Made by a program: the position numbers and the translations under genes. Of a stretch of DNA of 33,841 nucleotides, positions 9,278 to 16,965 are shown piece by piece. The first letter of the stretch is position 1; each line of letters opens with the position of its first letter. The notes beneath the pieces are model-generated. The model had not been told where the DNA came from. It did not search any database and saw nothing but the letters and a program-made list of their open reading frames with translations. This stretch comes from Planctomycetia bacterium (GTDB lineage: Bacteria; Planctomycetota; Planctomycetia; Pirellulales; UBA1268), in assembly GCA_009926295.1 (NCBI GenBank), contig RFPF01000004.1, forward strand, positions 1 through 33,841. The letters run 5' to 3'.

Positions 9278-10042
9278 ATGGAATTCAGGGTCGCGACCGA
9301 AGTCTTCTCCGGGCCGATGGATCTCCTCCTCTACCTCGTGAGGAAGCACGAGGTGGACGTCGCCGAGGTGCCGATCGCGAAGATCGCCGAGGAGTTCGTC
9401 GCCTACCTCGACGTGCTCGAGGACCTCGCGATCGACCAGGTGGGCGAGTTCGTGGAGCTTGCGAGCGTCCTCCTCGAGATCAAGGCGAGGGCGCTCGTGC
9501 CTCGGCCGGAGGAGCAGCCCGAGGAGACCGTGGAGCCAGCCCGCGAGGATCTCGTGCAGCGGCTCCTCGAATACAAGCAGTATCGCGACGCGGCCGTGAT
9601 GCTCGAGGACCGCGCCCGGCAGTGGGAACTCCGGTTTCCGCGGCTGGCGACCGACGGGCCCGTGCACCGTTCCGGGCCGGTGGAGGTGACGATCGGCGAG
9701 GTGCAGGTGTGGGACCTGGTCGGCGCGCTGTCGCGCGTACTCCGCAAGCGCGAGCGGCGCAAGCCCCGGCAGATCGTCCAGGACGACACGCCGATCGAGG
9801 TGCACATCGAGCGGGTCGGGGCCCTGGTGCACGAACGTGGGAGGGTCGCTTTCTCCGAACTGCTCGAAGAAGACATGCCACGCAGCCGGATCATGGGTAT
9901 CTTCTTGGCGGTGCTGGAGCTCGTGCGCCGGGGCAGGCTCTCGACGCGTCAGGAGAGGCTGTTCGACGAGATCTGGCTGGAGCCACGGCCGGCCCCGGCG
10001 CCCGTCGTCGAGCCGGCGACCCCGTCCGCGGAGCCCTCATGA
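9278..10042 (+). CDS. scpA: Segregation and condensation protein A
   Basis: A 254-residue kleisin subunit of the SMC-ScpAB chromosome condensation complex. The N-terminal SMC-neck-binding helix region reads FSGPMDLLLYLVRKHEVDV, followed by FVELASVLLEIKARALVP, both hallmark ScpA segments; a winged-helix-like C-terminal part (about 165-235, VAFSELLEEDMPRSRIMGIFLAVLEL) binds the SMC head. No clear Shine-Dalgarno sequence precedes ATG 9278. The stop overlaps the next gene as ATGA. scpB is not in the window, so the two ScpAB genes are separated here. Confidence 0.93.
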   Translation: MEFRVATEVFSGPMDLLLYLVRKHEVDVAEVPIAKIAEEFVAYLDVLEDLAIDQVGEFVELASVLLEIKARALVPRPEEQPEETVEPAREDLVQRLLEYKQYRDAAVMLEDRARQWELRFPRLATDGPVHRSGPVEVTIGEVQVWDLVGALSRVLRKRERRKPRQIVQDDTPIEVHIERVGALVHERGRVAFSELLEEDMPRSRIMGIFLAVLELVRRGRLSTRQERLFDEIWLEPRPAPAPVVEPATPSAEPS

Positions 10043-10878
10043 TCGACAACGCGCCGCTGCGAACCCTCGTCCACAAGGGGCTCACGATCGAGGGCTACTC
10101 ACGGGCGGCTGTGCAGAGCTACTGGCGCATCCCGGAGCTGAAGCTCGGCTTCGACCTCGGCGCGCAGCCATGGAGCTTCATGGCCACGAGCACCTGGTTC
10201 CTCACGCACACCCACCTCGACCACATCGCGGCCCTGCCCGTGTACGTGGCCCGGCGGCGGATGATGAAGATGGAGCCCCCCACGATCTACATGCCGGAGA
10301 CGGCGATCGAGCCGATCGAGAAGCTCCTGAGGGCCGTGAGCCGGCTCGACCGCGGGCGACTCCCCTGCACGCTCCTGCCGGCCCGGCCCGGCGACGAAAT
10401 CGAGCTCTCGCGCGAGCACGTTGTGACGGTCTCGAGCACCTGCCACACGCTGCCGAGCGTGGGCTTCGTGGTGTGGGAGCGGCGGCGGAAGCTCAAGCAC
10501 GAGTTTCAGGGGCTGCCCGGTGACAGGATCCGCGACCTCCGCCTCTCGGGCGCGGATGTGACGCACGAGGTGCGCACGCCGCTCGTGGCCTATCTCGGCG
10601 ACAGCTCGCCCGAGGGGCTCGACCGCTGCCCGGCGATGTTCGAGGCGATGGTGCTGATCACGGAGCTGACCTTCGTGGCCCACGCGCACCGCAAGGAGAA
10701 GATCCACAAGTTCGGCCACATGCACCTCGACGACCTGCTCGCCCGCCGCGAGCGGTTTCACAACGAGGTGATCATCGCCACGCATTTTTCCACGCGCTAC
10801 ACCGACGACCGGATCCGAAAGATCCTCGCCAAGAAGCTCCCCGACATGCTCGACGGCCGCCTGCACATTTGGCTGTGA
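10039..10878 (+). CDS. RNase Z-like MBL-fold hydrolase
   Basis: 279 residues of the metallo-beta-lactamase fold. The metal motif HTHLDH (H57, H59, D61, H62) follows a first strand and Tyr/Trp-rich N-terminus, and further ligand candidates occur in SSTCHTLPSVGF, YLGDSSPEGL and the C-terminal IATHFSTRY. The order is that of the tRNA 3'-processing endonuclease (RNase Z/ElaC) group, though the exosite arm is not obvious, so it may be an RNase Z paralogue. The frame is open upstream but ATG 10039, overlapping the scpA stop, is the natural start. It is probably cotranscribed with scpA. Confidence 0.82.
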   Translation: MIDNAPLRTLVHKGLTIEGYSRAAVQSYWRIPELKLGFDLGAQPWSFMATSTWFLTHTHLDHIAALPVYVARRRMMKMEPPTIYMPETAIEPIEKLLRAVSRLDRGRLPCTLLPARPGDEIELSREHVVTVSSTCHTLPSVGFVVWERRRKLKHEFQGLPGDRIRDLRLSGADVTHEVRTPLVAYLGDSSPEGLDRCPAMFEAMVLITELTFVAHAHRKEKIHKFGHMHLDDLLARRERFHNEVIIATHFSTRYTDDRIRKILAKKLPDMLDGRLHIWL

Positions 10879-10896
10879 TGGGTTCCCGCCCGCGCC

Positions 10897-11038
10897 GGCT
10901 CGCGGCTGCCCGGCGCCTCTCGCTTGACGTTCGCCTCGGCCCTCCCGGCCTCGGCTCACTGCATGTCCGCTTCGCTTTCGCCATCCATGGCTGCGCTCGC
11001 TCCCATAGCCCGCTCGAGGGCACGGGCAGCCCCGAGCC
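10897..11038 (+). repeat. Dispersed inverted-repeat element, copy A
   Basis: A 142-base stretch bounded by GGCTCGCGGCTGCCC (10897-10911) and its near-complement GGGCAGCCCCGAGCC (11024-11038). The interior shares long blocks with the opposite-strand copy at 16686-16827, such as GACGTTCGCCTC, CGGCTCACT and GCCATCCATGGCT, in the same order and almost the same spacing. It carries no gene and sits between the RNase Z-like gene and hemW. Similarity continues a few bases past both ends. Probably a planctomycete intergenic repeat family; no transposase is nearby. Confidence 0.8.
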
Positions 11039-11106
11039 TCCCGAACTGAACTTCATTGGGGGAGCCCGAAGCCGGCGCGAACGCGTAGACCAAGTCGCCT
11101 AAGCCG

Positions 11107-11112
11107 TATAGT
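11107..11112 (+). promoter_or_regulatory. Possible -10 hexamer for hemW
   Basis: TATAGT, the same hexamer found before purF, ends only ten bases before the hemW ATG, implying a nearly leaderless message. No good -35 hexamer is seen. Confidence 0.3.
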
Positions 11113-11122
11113 GGCATAAGAG

Positions 11123-12253
11123 ATGAACGCTCGTCCCCGCCACGCCTATGTCCACGTGCCCTTCTGCCGGCACCGGTGCGGCTACTGCGACTTCACGCTC
11201 GTGGCGGGCCGTGACGATCTCATCGATCGTTACTTCGCTGCTTTGACGGTCGAACTCGAACGGCTGCGGGAGCCGCTCCAGCTCGATACGCTGTACCTGG
11301 GCGGAGGCACGCCCTCACACCTCGGGCCCGATGGACTGCGCCGGCTGTTCGACCTGCTAACACCGCGGCTACGGCTCGACACGAATGCGGAAGTCACGCT
11401 CGAAGCCAATCCGCTCGATGTGACCGACGACCTCGTCGCTGCCTGCCAGGATCTGGGTGTGACGCGCGTGAGCCTTGGCGCCCAATCGCTCGATGCCACG
11501 ACGCTCAAGGCGCTCGATCGCGACCACGGGCCAGCTGATGTACGGCGGGCTGTGGAGCGGCTGATCGCCGCCGGCTTCGTCGTGAACCTGGACGTGATGA
11601 CGGCCGCACCGGGCCAGTCGCTGGCCCACGTGGAGGCCGATCTCGCCGCGGGGGTGGCCCTCGGCGTGCAGCATGTGTCGGTGTACTGCCTTACCTGGGA
11701 GCAGGGCACGGCGTTCGAATCGGCTCGGGCTCGGGGCGAACTCGTGCCCGCCGAGGAGTCGCTCGAACGGGCGATGTTCGAGGCGGCGATCGACGGGCTC
11801 ACGGCGGCCGGGTTCGAGCACTACGAGGTGTCGAACTTCGCCCGGCCCGGATTCCGCTGCCGGCACAACGAAGCCTACTGGGACTGCCGGCCCTGGGAGG
11901 CCTTTGGGCCGGGTGCCGCACGGTTCGACGGCCGGACACGGATCACGAGCCACCGCAGCACGACGACCTGGATCAACAAGGTGCTCGCCGGAGACGACGG
12001 CACTGGCGATGTCGACGCCATGACCGCCGAGCAGGCTGCCAGGGAGCGGATCGTCGTGGGGCTTCGGCGCCGCGACGGCGTGGAGCGGGCGCCGTTTCAG
12101 GCGGCGAGCGGGTTCGATCTCGACGTGCTCGTGCGGCCCTCGATCGGCCGCTGGGTGGCAGGCGGACTGGCCACCGACGACGGCGTGCGCGTGCGGCTCA
12201 CGCGAGCTGGCCTGCTCGTCTCCGACGCCCTGTGGGCCGACGTGCTGGGGTGA
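11123..12253 (+). CDS. hemW: Radical SAM haem chaperone HemW
   Basis: A 376-residue radical SAM protein of the coproporphyrinogen-oxidase-like group. The [4Fe-4S] motif is FCRHRCGYC (C15, C19, C22), preceded by YVHVPFC; the SAM-binding LYLGGGTPSHL follows. Near residue 250 it has the H-N-x-x-Y-W motif (RHNEAYWDC) typical of HemW, which carries haem to target proteins, rather than of the true oxygen-independent HemN. Length fits HemW. ATG 11123 is close to the motif and is preceded by AAGAG. Its stop abuts the stop of the convergent pntB with no spacer, inside TGATCA. Confidence 0.9.
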   Translation: MNARPRHAYVHVPFCRHRCGYCDFTLVAGRDDLIDRYFAALTVELERLREPLQLDTLYLGGGTPSHLGPDGLRRLFDLLTPRLRLDTNAEVTLEANPLDVTDDLVAACQDLGVTRVSLGAQSLDATTLKALDRDHGPADVRRAVERLIAAGFVVNLDVMTAAPGQSLAHVEADLAAGVALGVQHVSVYCLTWEQGTAFESARARGELVPAEESLERAMFEAAIDGLTAAGFEHYEVSNFARPGFRCRHNEAYWDCRPWEAFGPGAARFDGRTRITSHRSTTTWINKVLAGDDGTGDVDAMTAEQAARERIVVGLRRRDGVERAPFQAASGFDLDVLVRPSIGRWVAGGLATDDGVRVRLTRAGLLVSDALWADVLG

Positions 12254-13681
12254 TCAGCCGCGCTGCAGGGCCGCGGTGAGATCGAGGATCGCCTTCTTGC
12301 CGTCGGCGAAATACATGAGCGTGTTGTCGGCCGCGAACAGGGGATTGGGGATGCCCGCGAAGCCGGGCGACAGCGACCTTTTCACAACGACCACGGTCTT
12401 CGCCTTGTCCACGTCGAGGATCGGCATCCCCGCGATGGGGCTCTGGGGGTCGGTGCGTGCGGCCGGGTTCACCACGTCGTTGGCACCGATCACGATCGCC
12501 ACGTCGGTTTCCGGAAACGTGGGGTTGATGTCGTCCATCTCCCGCAGTTTTTCGTAGGGAATGTCGGCCTCGGCCAAGAGCACGTTCATGTGGCCCGGCA
12601 TTCTCCCGGCCACGGGATGGATCGCGTATTCGACAGTCGCCCCACGCTTCTCGAGGGCGTTGGCGAGTTCCCGGACGGCATGCTGGGCCTGGGCCACGGC
12701 GAGGCCGTAGCCTGGCACGATCACGACCCGCTCGGCCCCCTCGAGCACCATCGCGATCTCCTCGGCGCTCGCGCTCTTCACCTTGCCGGCGTAAACGTCG
12801 TCGGCATTCGCAGCCGTCGTCGTGCCGAGGCCGCCGAAGAGCACGCCCGTGAGCGAGCGGTTCATCGCCTGGCACATGATCGCCGTGAGGATCAAGCCCG
12901 ACGCGCCGACCAGCGAGCCGGCGATCACGAGCACGGAGTTGTCGATCACGAACCCGGCCGCGGCGGCGGCGAGCCCTGAGTAGCTGTTCAGGAGGCAGAT
13001 CACGACCGGCATGTCGGCCCCGCCGATCGGCATCGTGAGCGTGCATCCAAGCGCGCTTCCCACGATCACGAGCAGCCAGTAGAGAAGGATCCACGACGGA
13101 TGGGAGCACACGCCCCAGATCAAAAGGAGCGTTGCCGCGGCCAGCGCGAGGTTGATCCAGTGCCGGTTCGGGTCGGTCCATGCCTTCTTGAACCGCGGCA
13201 GTTCCTCGAGCTTGGCGAAGGCCACGAAACTGCCCCATAAGGTGACGGCACCGATCAGCCCCGTGAACGCGGTCGCGATCGCGAACTGCGTCCAGGCGGG
13301 AAGCGGCACCTCCGCCGCGGAGGCTGCGTTCCAAAGTTCGGCCCCGGCGACGATCGCGGAGGCGGCGCCGCCGAAGCCGTTCAGGAGGGCCACCATCTGC
13401 GGCATGCCCGTCATCGGGTATTTGAGCGCCATCACGGCGCCGATCACGCTCCCGATCGCGGCGGCGATCGCGAGCCAGACGAGGTTGCCGCTGCCCACGC
13501 TCGTGAGCCGCGCGACCACCGGGCCCTCGCAGCATGCCGCAAGGATTGCGATCACCATGCCCGCCGCCCCCAGATAGTTGCCCCTCACGGCCGTGCGTGG
13601 GCCGGTCATGAGCTTGAAGGCCACGATGAACAGCATCGAGGCGGCGAGGTACGCGAGGTTGATCAGGGCTTGGCTCGACAT
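12254..13681 (-). CDS. pntB: Proton-translocating NAD(P) transhydrogenase subunit beta
   Basis: 475 residues. The first half is a chain of transmembrane helices (LINLAYLAASMLFIVAF onward, about nine), the second half the NADPH-binding domain III, with VIVPGYGLAVAQAQHAVREL as its nucleotide motif and conserved HPVAGRMPGHMNVLLAEA and GANDVVNPAA. The enzyme couples hydride transfer between NADH and NADP+ to proton entry and supplies NADPH. It is third in pntAA-pntAB-pntB, four bases after pntAB. Length matches the family. Confidence 0.95.
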   Translation of the reverse strand: MSSQALINLAYLAASMLFIVAFKLMTGPRTAVRGNYLGAAGMVIAILAACCEGPVVARLTSVGSGNLVWLAIAAAIGSVIGAVMALKYPMTGMPQMVALLNGFGGAASAIVAGAELWNAASAAEVPLPAWTQFAIATAFTGLIGAVTLWGSFVAFAKLEELPRFKKAWTDPNRHWINLALAAATLLLIWGVCSHPSWILLYWLLVIVGSALGCTLTMPIGGADMPVVICLLNSYSGLAAAAAGFVIDNSVLVIAGSLVGASGLILTAIMCQAMNRSLTGVLFGGLGTTTAANADDVYAGKVKSASAEEIAMVLEGAERVVIVPGYGLAVAQAQHAVRELANALEKRGATVEYAIHPVAGRMPGHMNVLLAEADIPYEKLREMDDINPTFPETDVAIVIGANDVVNPAARTDPQSPIAGMPILDVDKAKTVVVVKRSLSPGFAGIPNPLFAADNTLMYFADGKKAILDLTAALQRG

Positions 13682-13685
13682 GCGG

Positions 13686-14027
13686 CTACTTCTTCTTCGG
13701 GTTGAACATCTCGAGCATCCGGTGCGTGACGACGAACCCGCCGACCACGTTGATCATCGCGAGCACCACGGCGAGCAGGCCGAGCAGCGTGCCCAACCGC
13801 GTCGCCATCGCGCCGGCCACGACGATCGCACCCACGGCCGTGATGCCGGAGATGGCGTTCGACCCGCTGGTGAGCGGAGTGTGGAGTCGCTGCGGCACCT
13901 TCGTGATCACCTCGAAGCCCACCCACATCGCCAGCAGGAACACGGTGAGCAGGCGAATGAAACGCGTGGCCGGATCCTCCGGCAGGACCGCGTCGGCGAG
14001 AAGGACGGGCAGCAACGGGCTCGGCAT
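13686..14027 (-). CDS. pntAB: NAD(P) transhydrogenase subunit alpha, membrane part (alpha2)
   Basis: A 113-residue membrane protein with three or four helices (FIRLLTVFLLAMWVGFEVI, ITAVGAIVVAGAMA, LLGLLAVVLAMINVVGGFVV) and the conserved HTPLTSGSNAISGI. In enterobacteria this is the C-terminal part of PntA; here it is a separate gene, the three-subunit arrangement known from Rhodospirillum and others. GGAG stands seven bases before ATG 14027. It lies 13 bases after pntAA. Confidence 0.95.
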   Translation of the reverse strand: MPSPLLPVLLADAVLPEDPATRFIRLLTVFLLAMWVGFEVITKVPQRLHTPLTSGSNAISGITAVGAIVVAGAMATRLGTLLGLLAVVLAMINVVGGFVVTHRMLEMFNPKKK

Positions 14028-14040
14028 GGTCTGGCTCCGG

Positions 14041-15228
14041 TCAGGCGGGGGCGGCTTCGAGGGGCGGCAGGCCGGCCCGCTCCCGAACCTTGGGATGGAC
14101 GATCTGGCCCCCCTTCGCCACGAGCGTCTCGCGGCAGATCTCGTCGTCGGTGGACACCTCCGGGAGGCCGCACTTCGCGAGGTGAGCGACGAAGGTGGTC
14201 ATGTTCTTGGCGTAGAGCTGGCTGGTGTGAAACGGCACCTCGGCGGCGAGGTTCGTCGGGCCGAGGATCGTGACGCCGTCGACGACCACGGCCTGATCGG
14301 CGACGGAGCCCTCGCAGTTGCCGCCGCGTTCGGCGGCCATGTCGACGATCACGCTGCCGGGGCGCATGCGGGCCACCATTTCGCGGGTCACCAGCACCGG
14401 GGCCTTCTGGCCGGGGATGAGCGCCGTGCAGATCACGATGTCGCTGTCGGCCACGACCTTGCCGAGGAGTTCCCGTTGCCTGGCGTAGAAATCCTCGCCC
14501 ATCGCCTTCGCGTAGCCGCCGGCCGTCTCGCTCGCGCCTGTCTCGAGCGGCAGCTCGACGAACTTCGCCCCGAGGCTCTGCACCTGCTCCTTCACGGCCG
14601 GACGCACGTCGTAGGCGCTCACCTGGGCGCCGAGCCGCTTGGCAGTGGCGATCGCCTGCAGCCCCGCGACGCCCGCCCCGAGAATGAGCGCCCTCGCCGG
14701 AGTGACCGTCCCGGCGGCCGTCGTCATCATCGGCAGGATGCGGGGAAGGGCGGTGGCCGCCACGAGCACGGCACGGTAGCCGGCGATGTTGGCCTGGCTG
14801 GAGAGCACGTCCATGCTCTGGGCCCGCGTGATCCGCGGCACGAGTTCGAGCGCGAAGAGGGTGGCGCCCTTCTCGGCGGCCTCGTGGCAGCCGCCGGGCG
14901 CGCCGAGCGGGTCGCAGAGGCCGATGACGATGAGCCCGGGCCGGATGAGCTCGCGGTCGGTGCACCACGAATCGCCACATGCGCCGGCGGTGCGCACGGT
15001 GAGCAGGCAGTCTGCTGCGAATGCCGCGGCACGAGGCACGATCTCGGCCCCCGCCTTCACGTAGGTATCGTCGGGAAAGCCGGCGGCCGCCCCGGCGCCG
15101 CTCTCGACGAGCACGTCGACCCCGCCGGGGAGCGCGGCACAGGCTTTCTTCAGCGGGGCGATCGCGGCGGGCACGAGGGCCACCCTCCGCTCCCCGGGGA
15201 AAGTTTCCTTCGCGACGGCAACCTTCAT
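14041..15228 (-). CDS. pntAA: NAD(P) transhydrogenase subunit alpha, NAD-binding part (alpha1)
   Basis: A 395-residue soluble domain I, related to alanine dehydrogenase. It starts MKVAVAKETFPGERRVALVP, the standard family opening, has the dinucleotide-binding loop ILGAGVAGLQAIATAKRLGA and the catalytic-region text SQANIAGYRAVLVAA. It binds NADH and docks on the membrane subunits. ATG 15228 is chosen for the match to the family N-terminus and for AAAGG eight bases upstream; the open frame continues far upstream but is not coding. First gene of the operon, divergent from rplM across 243 bases. Confidence 0.95.
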   Translation of the reverse strand: MKVAVAKETFPGERRVALVPAAIAPLKKACAALPGGVDVLVESGAGAAAGFPDDTYVKAGAEIVPRAAAFAADCLLTVRTAGACGDSWCTDRELIRPGLIVIGLCDPLGAPGGCHEAAEKGATLFALELVPRITRAQSMDVLSSQANIAGYRAVLVAATALPRILPMMTTAAGTVTPARALILGAGVAGLQAIATAKRLGAQVSAYDVRPAVKEQVQSLGAKFVELPLETGASETAGGYAKAMGEDFYARQRELLGKVVADSDIVICTALIPGQKAPVLVTREMVARMRPGSVIVDMAAERGGNCEGSVADQAVVVDGVTILGPTNLAAEVPFHTSQLYAKNMTTFVAHLAKCGLPEVSTDDEICRETLVAKGGQIVHPKVRERAGLPPLEAAPA

Positions 15229-15369
15229 GTGGCGGGCCTTTGGCGGGAGGGGACGAACGGACGCCAAGTGTGATCCGCGGCAGCGGCCGTGGCAACCGCG
15301 GACGGTCGTGGTCGCGTTCGCGGCCCAAGCAGCCGGTTTTTCGTGCACCGCGGGCGGGAGCCCGGCCGC

Positions 15370-15398
15370 TTGCCGGGGGATGATGCCATTGGTAGTCT
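15370..15398 (+). promoter_or_regulatory. Candidate promoter for rplM-rpsI
   Basis: TTGCCG (15370-15375) and TAGTCT (15393-15398) are separated by 17 bases, 73 bases before the rplM start. Each hexamer keeps only about half of the sigma-70 consensus, so confidence is modest. Confidence 0.35.
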
Positions 15399-15471
15399 CC
15401 GGGGCTTCCCGATCCATCGCGGCCGGCGGCCGCAACACGTCACACGTCAGCTGAAAACAGGTTTCCGACCG

Positions 15472-15906
15472 ATGAAGACATTCATGGCCAAGCCCGGCGA
15501 AGTCGAGCAGCGTTGGTGGCTGGTCGACGCGAGCGACAAGATCGTGGGGCGGCTGGCGAGCGACATTGCGATGGTGCTGATGGGCAAGCATCGGCCGACC
15601 TTCACGCCCCACGTCGACACCGGCGACTACGTCGTCGTGATCAACGCGGAGAAGGTGCAGTTCACAGGCAAGAAGTGGCAGCAGAAGGAGTACCGTTGGT
15701 ACACCGGCTACCAGGGGTTGAAGGCTGAAACGGCGGAGCATCGGCTCAACCGACGGCCGGAACTCATCCTCGAGGAGGCCGTGCGCCGCATGCTGCCGAA
15801 GACGAGGCTCGGGCGGGTGATGCTCGACAAACTCAAGGTGTATGCCGGCCCTGAACACCCGCACCAGGCGCAGGAACCCGCCGCCCTCGAAGCAGGCGCG
15901 AAGTAA
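15472..15906 (+). CDS. rplM: 50S ribosomal protein L13
   Basis: 144 residues with the universal L13 opening [19 protein letters not shown] and the signature [16 protein letters not shown], as well as [20 protein letters not shown] near the end. L13 is an early-assembly protein of the large subunit. ATG 15472 gives the standard N-terminus; the frame extends upstream but the extra residues have no family similarity. The gene is followed by rpsI after 51 bases, the classical L13-S9 pair, and is divergent from pntAA. Confidence 0.97.
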   Translation: MKTFMAKPGEVEQRWWLVDASDKIVGRLASDIAMVLMGKHRPTFTPHVDTGDYVVVINAEKVQFTGKKWQQKEYRWYTGYQGLKAETAEHRLNRRPELILEEAVRRMLPKTRLGRVMLDKLKVYAGPEHPHQAQEPAALEAGAK

Positions 15907-15957
15907 GCCCGCGGGTCCGTCACGATCCTTTCCAAGACCACACAGGAACCCCATTCG

Positions 15958-16377
15958 ATGGCCGCAGAGCAGTCTTCCAAGTCCGTCCGCTCCACCGACA
16001 TCCTCGCCACCGGCCGGCGGAAGACCGCCGTCGCCCGGGTGCGGCTTCGCAGCGGCTCGGGGAAGATCGTGGTCAACGGCCGCGAACTCGAGGCCTATTT
16101 TCCTGCCGTCAAGGATCGTGTGCTCGTGTCGGGCGCGCTCGAGACCGTGGGAAAGCTGACGGCAGTGAACGTCGACATCACGGTCGACGGCGGCGGGCCC
16201 ACCGGCCAGGCCGGCGCCTGCCGGCTCGGCATCGCGCGGGCGCTGAAAGCCTTCGACGCGGAACTCGCCGAACCGCTTCGCCACAGCAAACTCCTCACGC
16301 GCGACGGCCGCATGAAGGAACGCAAGAAGTACGGCCTCCGTGGCGCCCGCCGCGGCACGCAGTTCAGCAAGCGTTAG
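15958..16377 (+). CDS. rpsI: 30S ribosomal protein S9
   Basis: 139 residues. It has the S9 signature GRRKTAVARVRLRSGSGKIV near the start, GGPTGQAGACRLGIARAL in the middle, and the basic tail YGLRGARRGTQFSKR, whose C-terminal residues reach the P-site tRNA. A longer N-terminal lead (MAAEQSSKSVRSTDILA) is present compared with enterobacterial S9. AGGA lies ten bases before the ATG. Cotranscribed with rplM; a palindrome 26 bases after the stop may end the transcript. Confidence 0.97.
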   Translation: MAAEQSSKSVRSTDILATGRRKTAVARVRLRSGSGKIVVNGRELEAYFPAVKDRVLVSGALETVGKLTAVNVDITVDGGGPTGQAGACRLGIARALKAFDAELAEPLRHSKLLTRDGRMKERKKYGLRGARRGTQFSKR

Positions 16378-16403
16378 TCGCTCGCGATCTCGGCACGTAG
16401 CTC

Positions 16404-16675
16404 GACCAGGGCCTGGTCAGCACCTTCGCCGGAAGTTCAGGTAGGCGATAAGTACCCGCATTCGGAGCCGGCGGCACGCTGCTCCATCGCCGAGGGCGAT
16501 CGCTAGTCTGCTTCACGGGAAGTCTCGGCATCCTGCCGAACTTCCCGTGGCCGACCTCCGTCGGCTGGTACGCACCCGGCCCTCCGGGCCTTGCGCTGTG
16601 TGATAGCGCGCGTATCTGCCCGTCGGCTCTTCCGCATCGCACCGACCGTCTCCGCCGAAAGTTCCCTGCGCCTAC
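16404..16675. other. Multi-hairpin intergenic region, possible structured RNA or repeat remnant
   Basis: No gene is seen in 16378-16965. Instead there is a run of perfect inverted repeats: 16404-16418 (GACCAGG/CCTGGTC), 16486-16500 (ATCGCC/GGCGAT), 16514-16549 (16-pair stem, one bulge), 16550-16565 (GCCGAC/GTCGGC), 16578-16590 (GGCCC/GGGCC) and 16593-16609 (GCGCT/AGCGC). GTAGGCG at 16441-16447 can pair with CGCCTAC at 16669-16675, which would close them into one domain, and CGCCGGAAGTTC (16427-16438) recurs as CGCCGAAAGTTC (16653-16664). It matches no RNA family I can recall. Confidence 0.5.
16514..16549. terminator. Strong hairpin downstream of rpsI
   Basis: The arms CACGGGAAGT-TCGGCA and TGCCGA-ACTTCCCGTG pair over 16 positions with one bulged C and a TCC loop. 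It is the most stable element in the gap, about 136 bases after the rpsI stop. No T-run follows, so it could be a terminator or part of the larger structured region. Confidence 0.4.
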
Positions 16676-16685
16676 GAGTTGAGGA

Positions 16686-16827
16686 GGCTCGGGGTTACCC
16701 CTGCCGTTGAGACGGCGTATTTGACCAGCGGAGCCATGGATGGCGCAGCACAGGCAAATCCGAGTGAGCCGTAGCCTGGAGGGCGGAGGCGAACGTCCGG
16801 CGAGACGGTACGGGGTAACCCCGAGCC
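16686..16827 (-). repeat. Dispersed inverted-repeat element, copy B
   Basis: A 142-base element bounded by perfect 16-base inverted repeats, GGCTCGGGGTTACCCC (16686-16701) and GGGGTAACCCCGAGCC (16812-16827). Read on the minus strand its interior follows copy A at 10897-11038 block by block. A left-end fragment recurs at 32326-32366. Together these define a small dispersed repeat family with opposite orientations in one window. Confidence 0.82.
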
Positions 16828-16965
16828 GGCGCCTTCCCATGGCAGCGAGCGCCCGGCGATGAGTGGCACAACCGGCATATCCGGCCCGGAGGGCGGATTT
16901 CGCCGGGTCGGATGCCGAAGGCATACTTGTGGGGTAGGCCGACCCCAGTTTCCGGAGGATGCCCT

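Noticed and set aside
7529-9832. Very long minus-strand open frame fusing the dNTPase to upstream sequence
   Set aside because: Residues before 8677 antisense or frame-shift through the HIT and scpA genes; the conserved dNTPase begins at 8677.
12198-13535. Second minus-strand open frame under pntB
   Set aside because: It is out of frame with the conserved PntB sequence and is low-complexity Arg-rich.
12254-15228. Split pntA as a sign of frameshift
   Set aside because: Separate alpha1 and alpha2 genes with own ribosome binding sites are a known arrangement, not damage.
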